Below, in pieces: positions 8,063 to 16,587 of a stretch of 64,000 nt of DNA. Both the position numbers and the translations under genes were made by a program. Each line of letters opens with the position of its first letter. The stretch's first letter is position 1. Location: assembly GCA_965263165.1 (NCBI GenBank), contig OZ253584.1:2604001-2668000 (forward strand), written 5' to 3'. The DNA is from SAR202-VII-2 sp965263165. GTDB lineage: Bacteria; Chloroflexota; Dehalococcoidia; Lucifugimonadales; SAR202-VII-2. Under the pieces are notes generated by a model. That model did no database searches, was not told the origin of the DNA, and was given only the letters and a program-made list of their open reading frames with translations.

Positions 8063-9778
8063 ATGGCAGTAGACCCCATCGTTTTCGAGATCATCAACTC
8101 CCGCATGCAGGGCATCGTCCGGGAGATGCAGATCGACACTTTCCGCACCGGCTACTCCACCCTCATCCGCGAGACCCACGACCTTTCCTGCGGCCTCGTC
8201 GACAAGGAGGGGCGCGTGGTCGCCCAGTTCGCCGGCATCCCCATCCACATGGGCTCCTACCCCGACTGCATCCAGGGTCTTTTCAAGTACTACCCCCCTG
8301 ACCAGATCGAGGACGGGGACTGCTTCTTCGTCAATCACCCCTACGAGTCCGGCTGCGCCCACTCCCTCGACAGCGCCGCCATCGTCCCCATCTTCCACCA
8401 CGACGACCTCGTGGCGTTCGGCATCGGCATTAGCCACAAGGGCGACATCGGCGGCCTAGCCCCCGGCAGCCGCGCCGCCAATGCCCGCGACCTCTTCGGC
8501 GAGGGCATGCAGGTTCCCCCCGTTAAGTACATGAGCCGCCACAGGGTCGTCAAGGAGACCGAGAACCTTATCTGGGCCAACACCCGCACCCCTGAACTGC
8601 TCCTAGGCGATTACAACTCCCAGGCCGGCCCCATGTGGAGCGTCGGCGCCCGCAGACTGACCGAGCTGATGGACCGCTACGGCAGGGACACGGTCCTAGA
8701 GGTGTTCGAAGAGGTGGGGCGGAAGACTGAGCAGCACCTGCGGGCGGAGATCTCCAAGTGGAAGGACGGCGTCTACGAGGCCGAGTCCTACCTCGACAAC
8801 GACCTTGTGGATCTGGACACGCCGGTGCGCCTGAGCGTGAAGGTCACCAAGGAAGGCTCGAACCTTCTGCTGGACTTCTCGGAGTCCGCCGACCAGAACC
8901 GGGGCCCGCTGAACGTCCGGCCCCCCATCATCCGGGGGAGTTGCCTCTACGCCATCGTGTCCATGATGGAATCACCGCCGGAGAACAACCACGGCGTCAC
9001 CAGCGTCATCGATTACAAATTCCGGCCCGGCAGCGTCCTCGACCCCATCTACCCCTCGCCTGTCGGCTTCTATGCCTACGTTCTCTGGGTGCTGGAAGAT
9101 ATGGTCATCCAGGCGCTATCGCAGGCCTCCGGCCGGCCGGCGCGCGCCAACCACGGCGCCAATGGGCTCTTCACCATGGGAAGCGTGGGGCCAGGCGGCC
9201 GGCCCATGGTGCACTATGAGTTGATGGCCGGCGGAAGCGGGGCCTACGGCGGCGGCGACGGATGGACCGGCTGCGGCTACGGAGGCACGGGCCCGAAGAT
9301 AACCTGCGTCGAAGTTATCGAAACAGAGTTTCCGGTGCGGATGGAGCAGTTCAGGACAGTGCCGGACTCGGCGGGCGCCGGCAAATTCCGGGGAGGCAAT
9401 GCCCATTTCCGGGACTACCGGATTCTGGCCGGGGGCCGTTACTCCGGCGGCGGCAGCCGCTACCGGGTTCCGCCAAGGGGGATGAATGGGGGCGGCGACG
9501 GGGCTGTGGGCTTTATCGTGGTCAATCCAGGAACAGACAACGAGGCGCGCTACAGAAACCTGGTGTCCAATGTGCAGCTCAATAGCGGCGATCTGCTTCG
9601 CATCTCCACGGGCAGCGGCGGAGGCGTGGGCAATCCCAAGGAGCGGGACCCGGCCCGGGTAGTCGAGGATCTGAAGGATGGCTACGTCACGCCGGAGACG
9701 GCCGCAACGGTCTACGGCCTTGCCAGGGAAAGCATCGAAGAGGCCCTAGCCTGGAATGCTCCGCATCCGCATGAATGA
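8063..9778 (+). CDS. hyuB: Hydantoinase B / oxoprolinase family protein
   Basis: A 571-residue HyuB-type protein. The N-terminus carries the hallmark DPIVFEIINSRM and the segment TLIRETHDLSCGLVD; the middle has the substrate-domain motif FVNHPY, and the C-terminus has Gly-rich runs (GSGGGVGNPKERDP, then DGYVTPETA). Family members form ATP-dependent hydantoinases, 5-oxoprolinases or acetone carboxylase alpha chains, normally with a HyuA partner. No hyuA is present within the window, so the partner is elsewhere or this is a stand-alone variant. ATG 8063 has GAGGG upstream; frame upstream of it lacks family sequence. Confidence 0.88.
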   Translation: MAVDPIVFEIINSRMQGIVREMQIDTFRTGYSTLIRETHDLSCGLVDKEGRVVAQFAGIPIHMGSYPDCIQGLFKYYPPDQIEDGDCFFVNHPYESGCAHSLDSAAIVPIFHHDDLVAFGIGISHKGDIGGLAPGSRAANARDLFGEGMQVPPVKYMSRHRVVKETENLIWANTRTPELLLGDYNSQAGPMWSVGARRLTELMDRYGRDTVLEVFEEVGRKTEQHLRAEISKWKDGVYEAESYLDNDLVDLDTPVRLSVKVTKEGSNLLLDFSESADQNRGPLNVRPPIIRGSCLYAIVSMMESPPENNHGVTSVIDYKFRPGSVLDPIYPSPVGFYAYVLWVLEDMVIQALSQASGRPARANHGANGLFTMGSVGPGGRPMVHYELMAGGSGAYGGGDGWTGCGYGGTGPKITCVEVIETEFPVRMEQFRTVPDSAGAGKFRGGNAHFRDYRILAGGRYSGGGSRYRVPPRGMNGGGDGAVGFIVVNPGTDNEARYRNLVSNVQLNSGDLLRISTGSGGGVGNPKERDPARVVEDLKDGYVTPETAATVYGLARESIEEALAWNAPHPHE

Positions 9779-9978
9779 AAAGCAAGAGAGTGAGCCACAA
9801 CCGGCACAGCGGTGGTGGGTGGACTGGGTGGTATACTCCGTCTCGGCCAGCCGGCTCAGCGGGCCTGCCGCCAGTGAGCAGCGCCCGAGGGCTGGGCAGG
9901 CGCGGGCATGAACAAGCCCCTTAGGAGTCGGAGTAGGACGCGAAGCGGGATACCTTGGACGGAGTGACGGCGTAACCA

Positions 9979-10734
9979 ATGAACAGACTTCAGGACACCG
10001 TAGCGATCATCACCGGGGCCAGCCGGGGCATCGGCAGGGCAGTTGCCTTGGAATTTGCCAGGGAGGGAGCGGACGTCGTCGTGGTGGGGGCCACCGACGC
10101 GGCGGCGGCGCAGGAGGTGGCCAGCGCCGTCGAGGCGCTGGGTCGGGAAGCGCTTACCGTCATGGCCGACGTTTCGCAGAGAGCCGAGGTTGACGCCTTC
10201 GTCAAAGGGGCGCTGGACAGGTTTGGCAAGATCGACATCCTCGTCAACAACGCTGGCATCATCAGCCCCGTTCCGCTGCTGGACATGCCGGAAAGCCAAT
10301 GGGACCGCACCATGGAGGTCCACCTCAAGGGGACGTTCAACTGCACGCAGTCGGTGGGCCGGCACATGAAGGAGCGGGGCGGAGGCAAGATCATCAACGT
10401 CGCCGCCCCGGCGGCCCTGCGGGGTTCCCCACTGGGCGTTTCCGACTACGCCGCAGCCAAGGGCGGCATCATTGCCTTCACCAAGAATGCCGCCAGGGAG
10501 CTGGCCCCATTCCGGGTGTGCGTGAACTGCATCAGCCCCGCGGTCTACACGCGGATGACGGACAGCCTGATGGAGGTCGACCACTCCACCCTGGAGGAGA
10601 GGCACAGCCGCGTTCCTTTGGGTTGGTTCGGCCAGCCGGAGGATGCCGCTCCGGCCTTCGTGTTCTTTGCCTCGAAGGACGCCGACTATATCACCGGCCA
10701 ACTCCTGTCAGTGGACGGCGGAACGACGGCCTGA
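9979..10734 (+). CDS. SDR oxidoreductase with altered catalytic Ser
   Basis: A 251-residue SDR with a textbook cofactor loop TGASRGIG, VNNAG, and YAAAK for the catalytic Tyr-Lys, ending ITGQLLSVDGG. The position 13 residues before the Tyr, normally the catalytic Ser, falls on Pro/Ala in NVAAPAALRG; only a nearby Ser seven residues before the Tyr is available. Activity could therefore be reduced or changed. It overlaps no neighbour; its stop lies five bases from the stop of the convergent MFS gene. Confidence 0.87.
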   Translation: MNRLQDTVAIITGASRGIGRAVALEFAREGADVVVVGATDAAAAQEVASAVEALGREALTVMADVSQRAEVDAFVKGALDRFGKIDILVNNAGIISPVPLLDMPESQWDRTMEVHLKGTFNCTQSVGRHMKERGGGKIINVAAPAALRGSPLGVSDYAAAKGGIIAFTKNAARELAPFRVCVNCISPAVYTRMTDSLMEVDHSTLEERHSRVPLGWFGQPEDAAPAFVFFASKDADYITGQLLSVDGGTTA

Positions 10735-10738
10735 ATCC

Positions 10739-11950
10739 CTACGTTTCGAGCCGCTCAATCGTCTCGGCTGCCGCCCTAATCCTGCCGTCGCGCACCCTCG
10801 TCGCGGCAACCAGGGCACCAATGGCGGCGGCCGCCAGGCACGTGAACCCGATTGCCTCGTAACCCCCGAAGGCGAGAGCGAGGCCGCCCAAGGCCGGGCC
10901 GAGCATTGCCCCACCCTGGTTGCTAAAGGCTGGGACGTTCATCGCAGTGCCTTGGAGTTTGCGCCCACCTATCAGGGACAGAAAGGTGTGAAACATGGTG
11001 AAGGGGGCGAAGATGGTGATGGTGAACAGCAGACCCAGCCCCACCAACAGCCACAGGGGCATCCCCATGACGAATATCATCAGGGCAAGAGTACCACTGA
11101 CGGCCATCCCCACAGGCATAACCTTGGAGCGATGGCGGCTGTCGGCGAGATAGCCCACCAGGGCCGGAGAGAGCACCGTACCGGCGCCGATGATGGCCAC
11201 CGGTAGCGCCGTTCCCCCCGTGGACAGGTCCTGGCTGACTATCAGATAGGCTGCGAAATAAGTCGAGAAGCTGAAGTAAGCGATCCTGTGGGTTATGTTG
11301 ACGAGGCTCAGGTCCCAGATAATGCCAAGCCGGACCAGAGGCGCGAACCTCGAGAATATGCCGCCGGAGGGTCCAACGGGCGGCGGGTTGGGAAGCCACA
11401 GGAACACGAAGGCCCAGGCTACTGCCGTGATCGCGGCTGCCGTGTAGAAGCTGGCGCGCCACCCCGCCAATTCACCGGCCAGCGTCGTCACCGGAACGCC
11501 GACTACGATGGCCAGTCCTCCCGTGGCGCTCATCCAGCCCAACGCCTTTCCCCGGTTTGCCGGCGGCACGTAGTCCGCCAAGAAGGCCGAGTAGGTGGGC
11601 GGTATGAGCCCTCCGAGCCCCGTCAACGCCCGGAAGAACATCGCCGCTGCGAAGGTCCAGGACATGGCCATGCCGAGCACGCCAACCATGGTGGCGCTCA
11701 GCCCTATGAGCAGGATCTTCTTGCGCCCGTAGCGGTCGGAGAAGTACCCCGCCGAACCGGCTACGAAGAGCCACACGCCCGCCGTCACGGTGTTGAATTG
11801 GCCGGCGACGGCCACCCCGACCCCCAGGTCGTCGGAAATGTCGACGAGGAGAGGGCCCATCATGAACACGACGAGCTGGATGATGAAGATTCCTGACCCG
11901 GCAGCGGCTACCAGGAACACGAATCCCGGGGATTTCCTCTCTGGGCGCAT
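10739..11950 (-). CDS. Major facilitator superfamily transporter
   Basis: A 403-residue, 12-helix MFS permease. The signature loop between helices 2 and 3 is GYFSDRYGRKKIL, and a Pro/Gly-rich helix (LGGLIPPTYSAFLADYVPPANRG) matches the motif-B/C region of drug- and aromatic-acid transporters. Hydrophobic segments continue to the C-terminus. The frame is open well upstream, but hydrophobic MFS sequence begins soon after ATG 11950. The neighbouring catabolic enzymes suggest import or export of an organic acid; the substrate is unknown. Confidence 0.85.
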   Translation of the reverse strand: MRPERKSPGFVFLVAAAGSGIFIIQLVVFMMGPLLVDISDDLGVGVAVAGQFNTVTAGVWLFVAGSAGYFSDRYGRKKILLIGLSATMVGVLGMAMSWTFAAAMFFRALTGLGGLIPPTYSAFLADYVPPANRGKALGWMSATGGLAIVVGVPVTTLAGELAGWRASFYTAAAITAVAWAFVFLWLPNPPPVGPSGGIFSRFAPLVRLGIIWDLSLVNITHRIAYFSFSTYFAAYLIVSQDLSTGGTALPVAIIGAGTVLSPALVGYLADSRHRSKVMPVGMAVSGTLALMIFVMGMPLWLLVGLGLLFTITIFAPFTMFHTFLSLIGGRKLQGTAMNVPAFSNQGGAMLGPALGGLALAFGGYEAIGFTCLAAAAIGALVAATRVRDGRIRAAAETIERLET

Positions 11951-12172
11951 AAGGGGCACGTTGGTCTGGGGCTTTGCTCGCTCTGCGAGAGCGCTGGGCC
12001 TCCTCACGTTACTGTGCGGGAGGGGCCGGCAACAAGGGCGAGCCATCGGACGGCGCGGGAGACGCCAGGTCCGCTCGGCGTTCACCCACGCCCTTAGACT
12101 GACGCCAGTCCCTCCCTGGCGTACACTGGACGCTCTGGAGGCGCCGCCCAAACCAACGGAGGTAGACGCGCA

Positions 12173-13117
12173 ATGACCGATCTGAAGCTGAAAACCGCCA
12201 TCGTCACCCGAGGACACACCGAGGCGCTCAAGGACGGGGCAGTCAGACCCAAGACGTTCGACTTCGACTTTGAAGAGGTTCCCGTGATCATCCAGGCCTT
12301 CCGCCGCATGGTGCGCGGGCTGGAGTTCGACATCACCGAGATGGCCATCACCACCTACATCTGCGCCCGCGCCCACGGGAAGCCGCTCACGGCGATTCCG
12401 GTGTTCCTTATGCGGCAGTTTCACCACGGCGCCATCCTGTATAACACGGAGGCCGGGATTCACAGCCCCAGGGATCTGGAGGGCAAGAGGGTAGGCGTAA
12501 ACCGGGGCTACACCGTCACGGGAGGCCTGTGGGCCCGCAGCATCCTCCAGCACGAGCACGGCGTGGACCTGAATAGCATCACGTGGGTGCTTTCCGGCGA
12601 TGAACACGTGGCCGAATACCAGGCCCCTCCAAACGTTGTGCCCATCGAGGAGGGCGGGAAGCTGGAGGAAATGCTGGCCACCGGGGAGATTCCCGCCGCC
12701 ATAGGCGTCCAGGTGGATGCTCCCAATGTAAGGCCCCTCATCCCCAACGCCCTGGACGCGGGCCTCGATGCCGTTCGCCTACGGGGCCTCTACCCCATCA
12801 ACCACACGCTTGTGGTCAAGAACGAGCTCCTAGCAGCCAACCCCAGCCTCGCCGCCGATGTGTTCGACGCGTTTGCCGAGGCCAAGCGTCTCTACATGGA
12901 GCGCCTGAAGGGAGGCGCTCTACAGGCGCCGTCTCAGGAGGACGAGATAAACCGCAGGGTGATGGAGATCACCGGCGACCCCCTGCCCTACGGCATCGAG
13001 TCGAACCGGGTGGTCTTGGAGGCGATCCTGGAATACTGCGTGGAGCAGCGCATCCTTTCCGAACCTGTCGCCGTGGAGGACCTCTTCGCCGCGGGGACCC
13101 ACGGCCTTACTGCTTAG
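12173..13117 (+). CDS. 4,5-dihydroxyphthalate decarboxylase-like / periplasmic-binding fold protein
   Basis: A 314-residue protein of the family annotated as 4,5-dihydroxyphthalate decarboxylase (Pht5), which has the fold of NitT/TauT-type binding proteins but no signal peptide. Visible family segments are FDITEMAITTYICAR, IPVFLMRQFHHGAI, SPRDLEGKRVGVNRGYTVTGG and LWARSILQHEHGV. Characterised members remove a carboxyl group from protocatechuate precursors; many genomic copies have unknown substrates. GGAGG lies about ten bases before ATG 12173. A second member is at 17954. The next gene converges with it. Confidence 0.78.
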   Translation: MTDLKLKTAIVTRGHTEALKDGAVRPKTFDFDFEEVPVIIQAFRRMVRGLEFDITEMAITTYICARAHGKPLTAIPVFLMRQFHHGAILYNTEAGIHSPRDLEGKRVGVNRGYTVTGGLWARSILQHEHGVDLNSITWVLSGDEHVAEYQAPPNVVPIEEGGKLEEMLATGEIPAAIGVQVDAPNVRPLIPNALDAGLDAVRLRGLYPINHTLVVKNELLAANPSLAADVFDAFAEAKRLYMERLKGGALQAPSQEDEINRRVMEITGDPLPYGIESNRVVLEAILEYCVEQRILSEPVAVEDLFAAGTHGLTA

Positions 13118-13137
13118 AGGCAGCGGGAACTGCGCGG

Positions 13138-14001
13138 TTACGGCGCCGCGGTGGCCACTGCGTTCAGGAAGTCCAGCACGCGCGCCGGGGCCGTCTGCTC
13201 CGTCTGTTCCTCCACGGGGGCGTCCCAGTACTCGGCGCGGGGCAGGCACTCCTCCAGGTAGCGGGCCGCGGAGGTGGCGTGGTTGTCGTCGCGGCCTGGG
13301 ATCACGAGGGCGGGAACATCGAGCCTGAGCAAGTCTTCCGGCTCAGCGCCTGGTGCCGAGTCCCTGTCCATCAGGGCGCGGCCCATGGCTATCACCAGAA
13401 GCGTGTAGCGCCCCACGTCCTGCTGCGCGTAGGAGCTTGCGAAGGCTGGGTCGCGGGCGATGACGGCGCCCCAGGGGCCGACGCGCGGGTCCATCCCGAA
13501 GGTCTTGCCCTCGTCTGAAGCCAGGGAGACGACACCCGCCAGGCCCTCCCGCTGAACGTAGGCCAAGTGCTCGGCGAATCGGAGGTTGCCGTTGATGCGG
13601 TACTTGGCGCCACCGACCGGCCAGTACAACACGAGGCTTAGCGTCGTCTCGGGATGGGCGACGCCAAAGGCCATGGCCGGAGAGCAGCCCATGCAGCCGC
13701 CCATGACGTGGGCGCGTTCAATGTTGAGTCGCTCCAGCAACCCCCGCCCCTGCCTGGCGTAGTGCTCCCATGAAATCCGCTCGACCCTGCCCCCCGATTC
13801 CCCCGCCTCGCGCCGGTCGAACATGATGCAGGCGTAACTTTGCGACAGGTGGTCCAGGATCTTGGTGCGGCTGTAGGCGCCCAATGTGCGCCACTTTCCC
13901 ATGGTGGCGTCGAAGCCCCCGGGCGAGAACATGAGCAGCGGCTGCCCAGAGCCAACCACCTCATAGCGGGTCATGATGCCGTCGATGTTCTCGGTGGGCA
14001 T
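13138..14001 (-). CDS. Alpha/beta hydrolase with Cys at the nucleophile elbow
   Basis: A 287-residue alpha/beta hydrolase. The oxyanion-side motif is FSPGGFDATMG, and strand 4 is DRREAGESGG. The nucleophile elbow reads GGCMGC, with Cys where most family members have Ser. A late acidic loop IPGRDDNH supplies Asp and a His; the usual His near the C-terminus is not evident. Cys nucleophiles are known in dienelactone hydrolases of this fold. A GGGAGGTAG site precedes ATG 14001. It is on the minus strand near the PanB-like gene. Confidence 0.82.
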   Translation of the reverse strand: MPTENIDGIMTRYEVVGSGQPLLMFSPGGFDATMGKWRTLGAYSRTKILDHLSQSYACIMFDRREAGESGGRVERISWEHYARQGRGLLERLNIERAHVMGGCMGCSPAMAFGVAHPETTLSLVLYWPVGGAKYRINGNLRFAEHLAYVQREGLAGVVSLASDEGKTFGMDPRVGPWGAVIARDPAFASSYAQQDVGRYTLLVIAMGRALMDRDSAPGAEPEDLLRLDVPALVIPGRDDNHATSAARYLEECLPRAEYWDAPVEEQTEQTAPARVLDFLNAVATAAP

Positions 14002-14135
14002 GGTCTACCTCCCTGGTCTTGTATCAGGCGCATGCAACGGATGTCGCGGCCAACGCGCGCGTCCGGCGCCAAGGGAGCGCCAACCGCTTCAGGAAGCAGC
14101 GGAAGAGCCTCTAGAATACGTCAGGAGGGTGACGC

Positions 14136-14957
14136 CTAGGCGGGTGGGGTGACCGGTGGAGCGCCTCGAATCTGGCGTCCCGCTCTGACATCGTCAGCGT
14201 ATGCGCTCACGGCGTCGAGGGCTGTGCGGGCGACGTTTGCGTAACGCTCCGTGGTGTCGTCGATGGCGCTGGCCGTATAGCCGATGGCGGCGAAGGTCGC
14301 CCTTACGCGTCCGTCCAGCCACGGTCCGCCGCCAAGCCCGCCTATCACGGGAACAGAAATGGCCTGGGTGACGTAAGGCCCAGCCACGGGCCCTGAGTTG
14401 GTGAAGTCCAGCATGAAGGCTCCCGCCTCTTCCGCGACCCTCGCCTCCTGGAGAAGGCGCTCCTTCATGCCGGTGGCCATCTCCGGGCCGGCCTTGCTCA
14501 TGCCGCCGTATTGGAGCGCCGTTTGAGGCGTTATGCCGAACTGTCCCCATACCGGAATACCTGCGCGGGTTATGGCCCGCACGGCCTCGGGGAAGCTGGG
14601 GGCGCCGTCCAGTTTGACCATGTCGGCCCCACCCTCCTTGACCAGCCGGATGGCCGCCCGCACCGCCTCTCGAGGTCCTTCCTGCAAGGGGCCGAAGGGG
14701 AAGTCACAGCTCACCAAAGCCCTCTTCACGCCGCGGCGGACGGCCCGGCACGCCAGCACCATCTGGTCCATGGTGACCTCCAACTCGCTGGACTGGCCCC
14801 AGAGGTTCGCGCCCACGGAGTCGCCAACAGAGACGAGATCCACCCCAGCCCGGTCGACGATCTGCGCCATCTGGTAGTCATAAGCCACGACCGCCACGAT
14901 CTTCCGGCCGTCGCGTTTCATCTGCTGAAGGGTTGGTATGGTGACGTTGGCCGCCAT
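14136..14957 (-). CDS. PanB-like ketopantoate hydroxymethyltransferase family enzyme
   Basis: A 273-residue member of the PanB/phosphoenolpyruvate-mutase superfamily. The start VAVVAYDYQMAQIVDRAGVD, GDSVG with the first metal Asp, CDFPFG with the second, KLDG (Glu in true PanB), and GQFGITPQ are all recognisable. The catalytic Glu of PanB (in the motif LE after GAFA) is Asp here (FMLDF), and the C-terminal IGIGAG motif is IGGLGGG. These changes suggest a paralogue acting on another oxo-acid rather than the housekeeping enzyme. No panC or panD is nearby. Confidence 0.78.
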   Translation of the reverse strand: MAANVTIPTLQQMKRDGRKIVAVVAYDYQMAQIVDRAGVDLVSVGDSVGANLWGQSSELEVTMDQMVLACRAVRRGVKRALVSCDFPFGPLQEGPREAVRAAIRLVKEGGADMVKLDGAPSFPEAVRAITRAGIPVWGQFGITPQTALQYGGMSKAGPEMATGMKERLLQEARVAEEAGAFMLDFTNSGPVAGPYVTQAISVPVIGGLGGGPWLDGRVRATFAAIGYTASAIDDTTERYANVARTALDAVSAYADDVRAGRQIRGAPPVTPPA

Positions 14958-15141
14958 TGCTCTCCGTGTGGGCGTTCCCTATCGCGATGTTGCAGGACGA
15001 TAGCTTTAGCAGGCGCGTCCTAGATGTCGTTCCTATCGAGGTTGTTGCGCGGGGCCCCCATCCTAGCCTTCCTCCGTAGCCGGGGAAGGGACGAGAGGAT
15101 TCTTCCGCCTGGCGCCCGTGGCAACGTCCCTGGGAAGCGCG

Positions 15142-16428
15142 CTAGAACGGCGCCCCCGCTGGGTACATGAGGTCCTTGAGGGAGTCCAACCAATCGGCGT
15201 CCGTTGGCAGCACCCGCTCAATGGCGCGAATCTCGTAGTAGGACCTGTCGGCGCCGGGAGGGCTGCCGCCGTCGGCCACCGTCCTCGTCGCGTCGAGGAG
15301 CAGCTTTCGCGCCGCAATGACCGCTTTGTCCGTTTGCCCCAATCGCTCCTTGCTTCTATCGGTGATGCGTTCCATCGACTCCTGGACGGCCCGGTCCTGC
15401 TGGTTGACGCCCTCTATGCCGGTGAAGTTCTCCGTCCGTTGCACCTCCCGGTCGATGCCCCAACTGTTGCTCTTGCTAAATTGGGGGTGCGGGCGAAAGC
15501 CGTTTTGCTCGTCGATGAATACAGGGCCGTTGCCCCAAAACGACTCGTCCCGTTCGCTGTCGTCCAGGGGGTTGTCCAGGCTGTAGTACCAGTTCCAGAC
15601 CATGCAGTTCTCGTCGTCCACGGGAACCCACACGTGCCCTGCCATCTTGAACTTCTTCATAGAGCCGTCGTCGGTGAACTCCTGAATGGCGCGGATTTGA
15701 TGGTGCGGCATGACGTAGTGGTATGTCCGAACGTATTTCTCACCGCTGTCCTTCAGGGGCCGCAGGGAGGCATAGGTGAAGCCATAGGGAGTCAACTTGA
15801 CGTCGAGCTTGGCCGCTGTCACCTGCGCCCGGAGCCCGCCCAGGCCTGCGCGGTTGCCGCTGATCTTGCGGTGGAGGAAGGATGAGTGTATGGAGTCGAT
15901 GCCGCCCTCCAGCGCTTGGAGCCAGTTGCACTCCTGAAGGGACTTGGAGACGTGGAGGTGGCTCTCCGGCTGGCGCGTCCACTCGAAGCTGGGCGGCGGC
16001 GGCGCCTGCTCCTCCGGCCCCAGGTAGGCCCAGATGACGCCTCCCAACTCCTGGGTCGCATACCCAGCGATCTTCACCTTGTGCTTGAAGTCGTACTCCG
16101 GCAGCTCATTCGGCATGTCAACGCACTGGCCGGTGACGTCGAACTTCCAGCCGTGGAATACGCATCGCAGCCCATCTTCTTCGTTGCGGCCTAGCCACAG
16201 CGACGTCCGGCGGTGAGGGCAACGCTCATCGATCAGGCCCACGCGCCCGTTGGTGTCCCGGAAGGCCACAAGGTCCTCGCCAAGGAGTCGGACGCGCACG
16301 GGAGGGCAGTCCGGCTCGGGAACCTCCCAGGACATCAGCACCGGCTGCCAGTAGCGGCGCATCAACTCCCCCATGGGAGCGCCCGGCCCCACTCTGGTGA
16401 CCGCTTCGTTATCGGCTACAGACAACAT
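15142..16428 (-). CDS. Rieske non-heme iron oxygenase, alpha subunit (phthalate-4,5-dioxygenase type)
   Basis: A 428-residue ring-hydroxylating oxygenase. The Rieske centre is CPHRR followed by CVFHGW near residues 68-90. The mononuclear iron site is recognisable as DSIHSSFLH (His-x4-His) about residue 185, and GAPMGELMRRYWQP is the usual N-terminus of phthalate/vanillate-type oxygenases. It would hydroxylate an aromatic or demethylate an ether using electrons from a separate reductase, which is not encoded nearby. ATG 16428 has GGAGGTG at five bases; in-frame codons upstream lack conserved sequence. A second, related oxygenase is at 53545. Confidence 0.92.
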   Translation of the reverse strand: MLSVADNEAVTRVGPGAPMGELMRRYWQPVLMSWEVPEPDCPPVRVRLLGEDLVAFRDTNGRVGLIDERCPHRRTSLWLGRNEEDGLRCVFHGWKFDVTGQCVDMPNELPEYDFKHKVKIAGYATQELGGVIWAYLGPEEQAPPPPSFEWTRQPESHLHVSKSLQECNWLQALEGGIDSIHSSFLHRKISGNRAGLGGLRAQVTAAKLDVKLTPYGFTYASLRPLKDSGEKYVRTYHYVMPHHQIRAIQEFTDDGSMKKFKMAGHVWVPVDDENCMVWNWYYSLDNPLDDSERDESFWGNGPVFIDEQNGFRPHPQFSKSNSWGIDREVQRTENFTGIEGVNQQDRAVQESMERITDRSKERLGQTDKAVIAARKLLLDATRTVADGGSPPGADRSYYEIRAIERVLPTDADWLDSLKDLMYPAGAPF

Positions 16429-16587
16429 CCAACACCTCCGCTCGATCCGGCGCAGAACAGGGCTCCGCATGCCTCATCCGCACAGGGCCATTGTAGATTA
16501 TCCGCCCCAAGCCTTCCACGGGCCTCGGGCGGGGACGTCTGACCGCTGACCGCCCGGACGCCCGCCCGGCTTGGGGGAAGGGCCGGA

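Noticed and set aside
7790..8437. N-terminal extension of the SDR at 7046
   Set aside because: The frame stays open to 8437, but the SDR fold and ribosome site begin at ATG 7789, and the extension overlaps the divergent hydantoinase gene.
11951..12607. N-terminal extension of the MFS permease
   Set aside because: The extra sequence is non-hydrophobic and overlaps the divergent Pht5-like gene, which has good family motifs.
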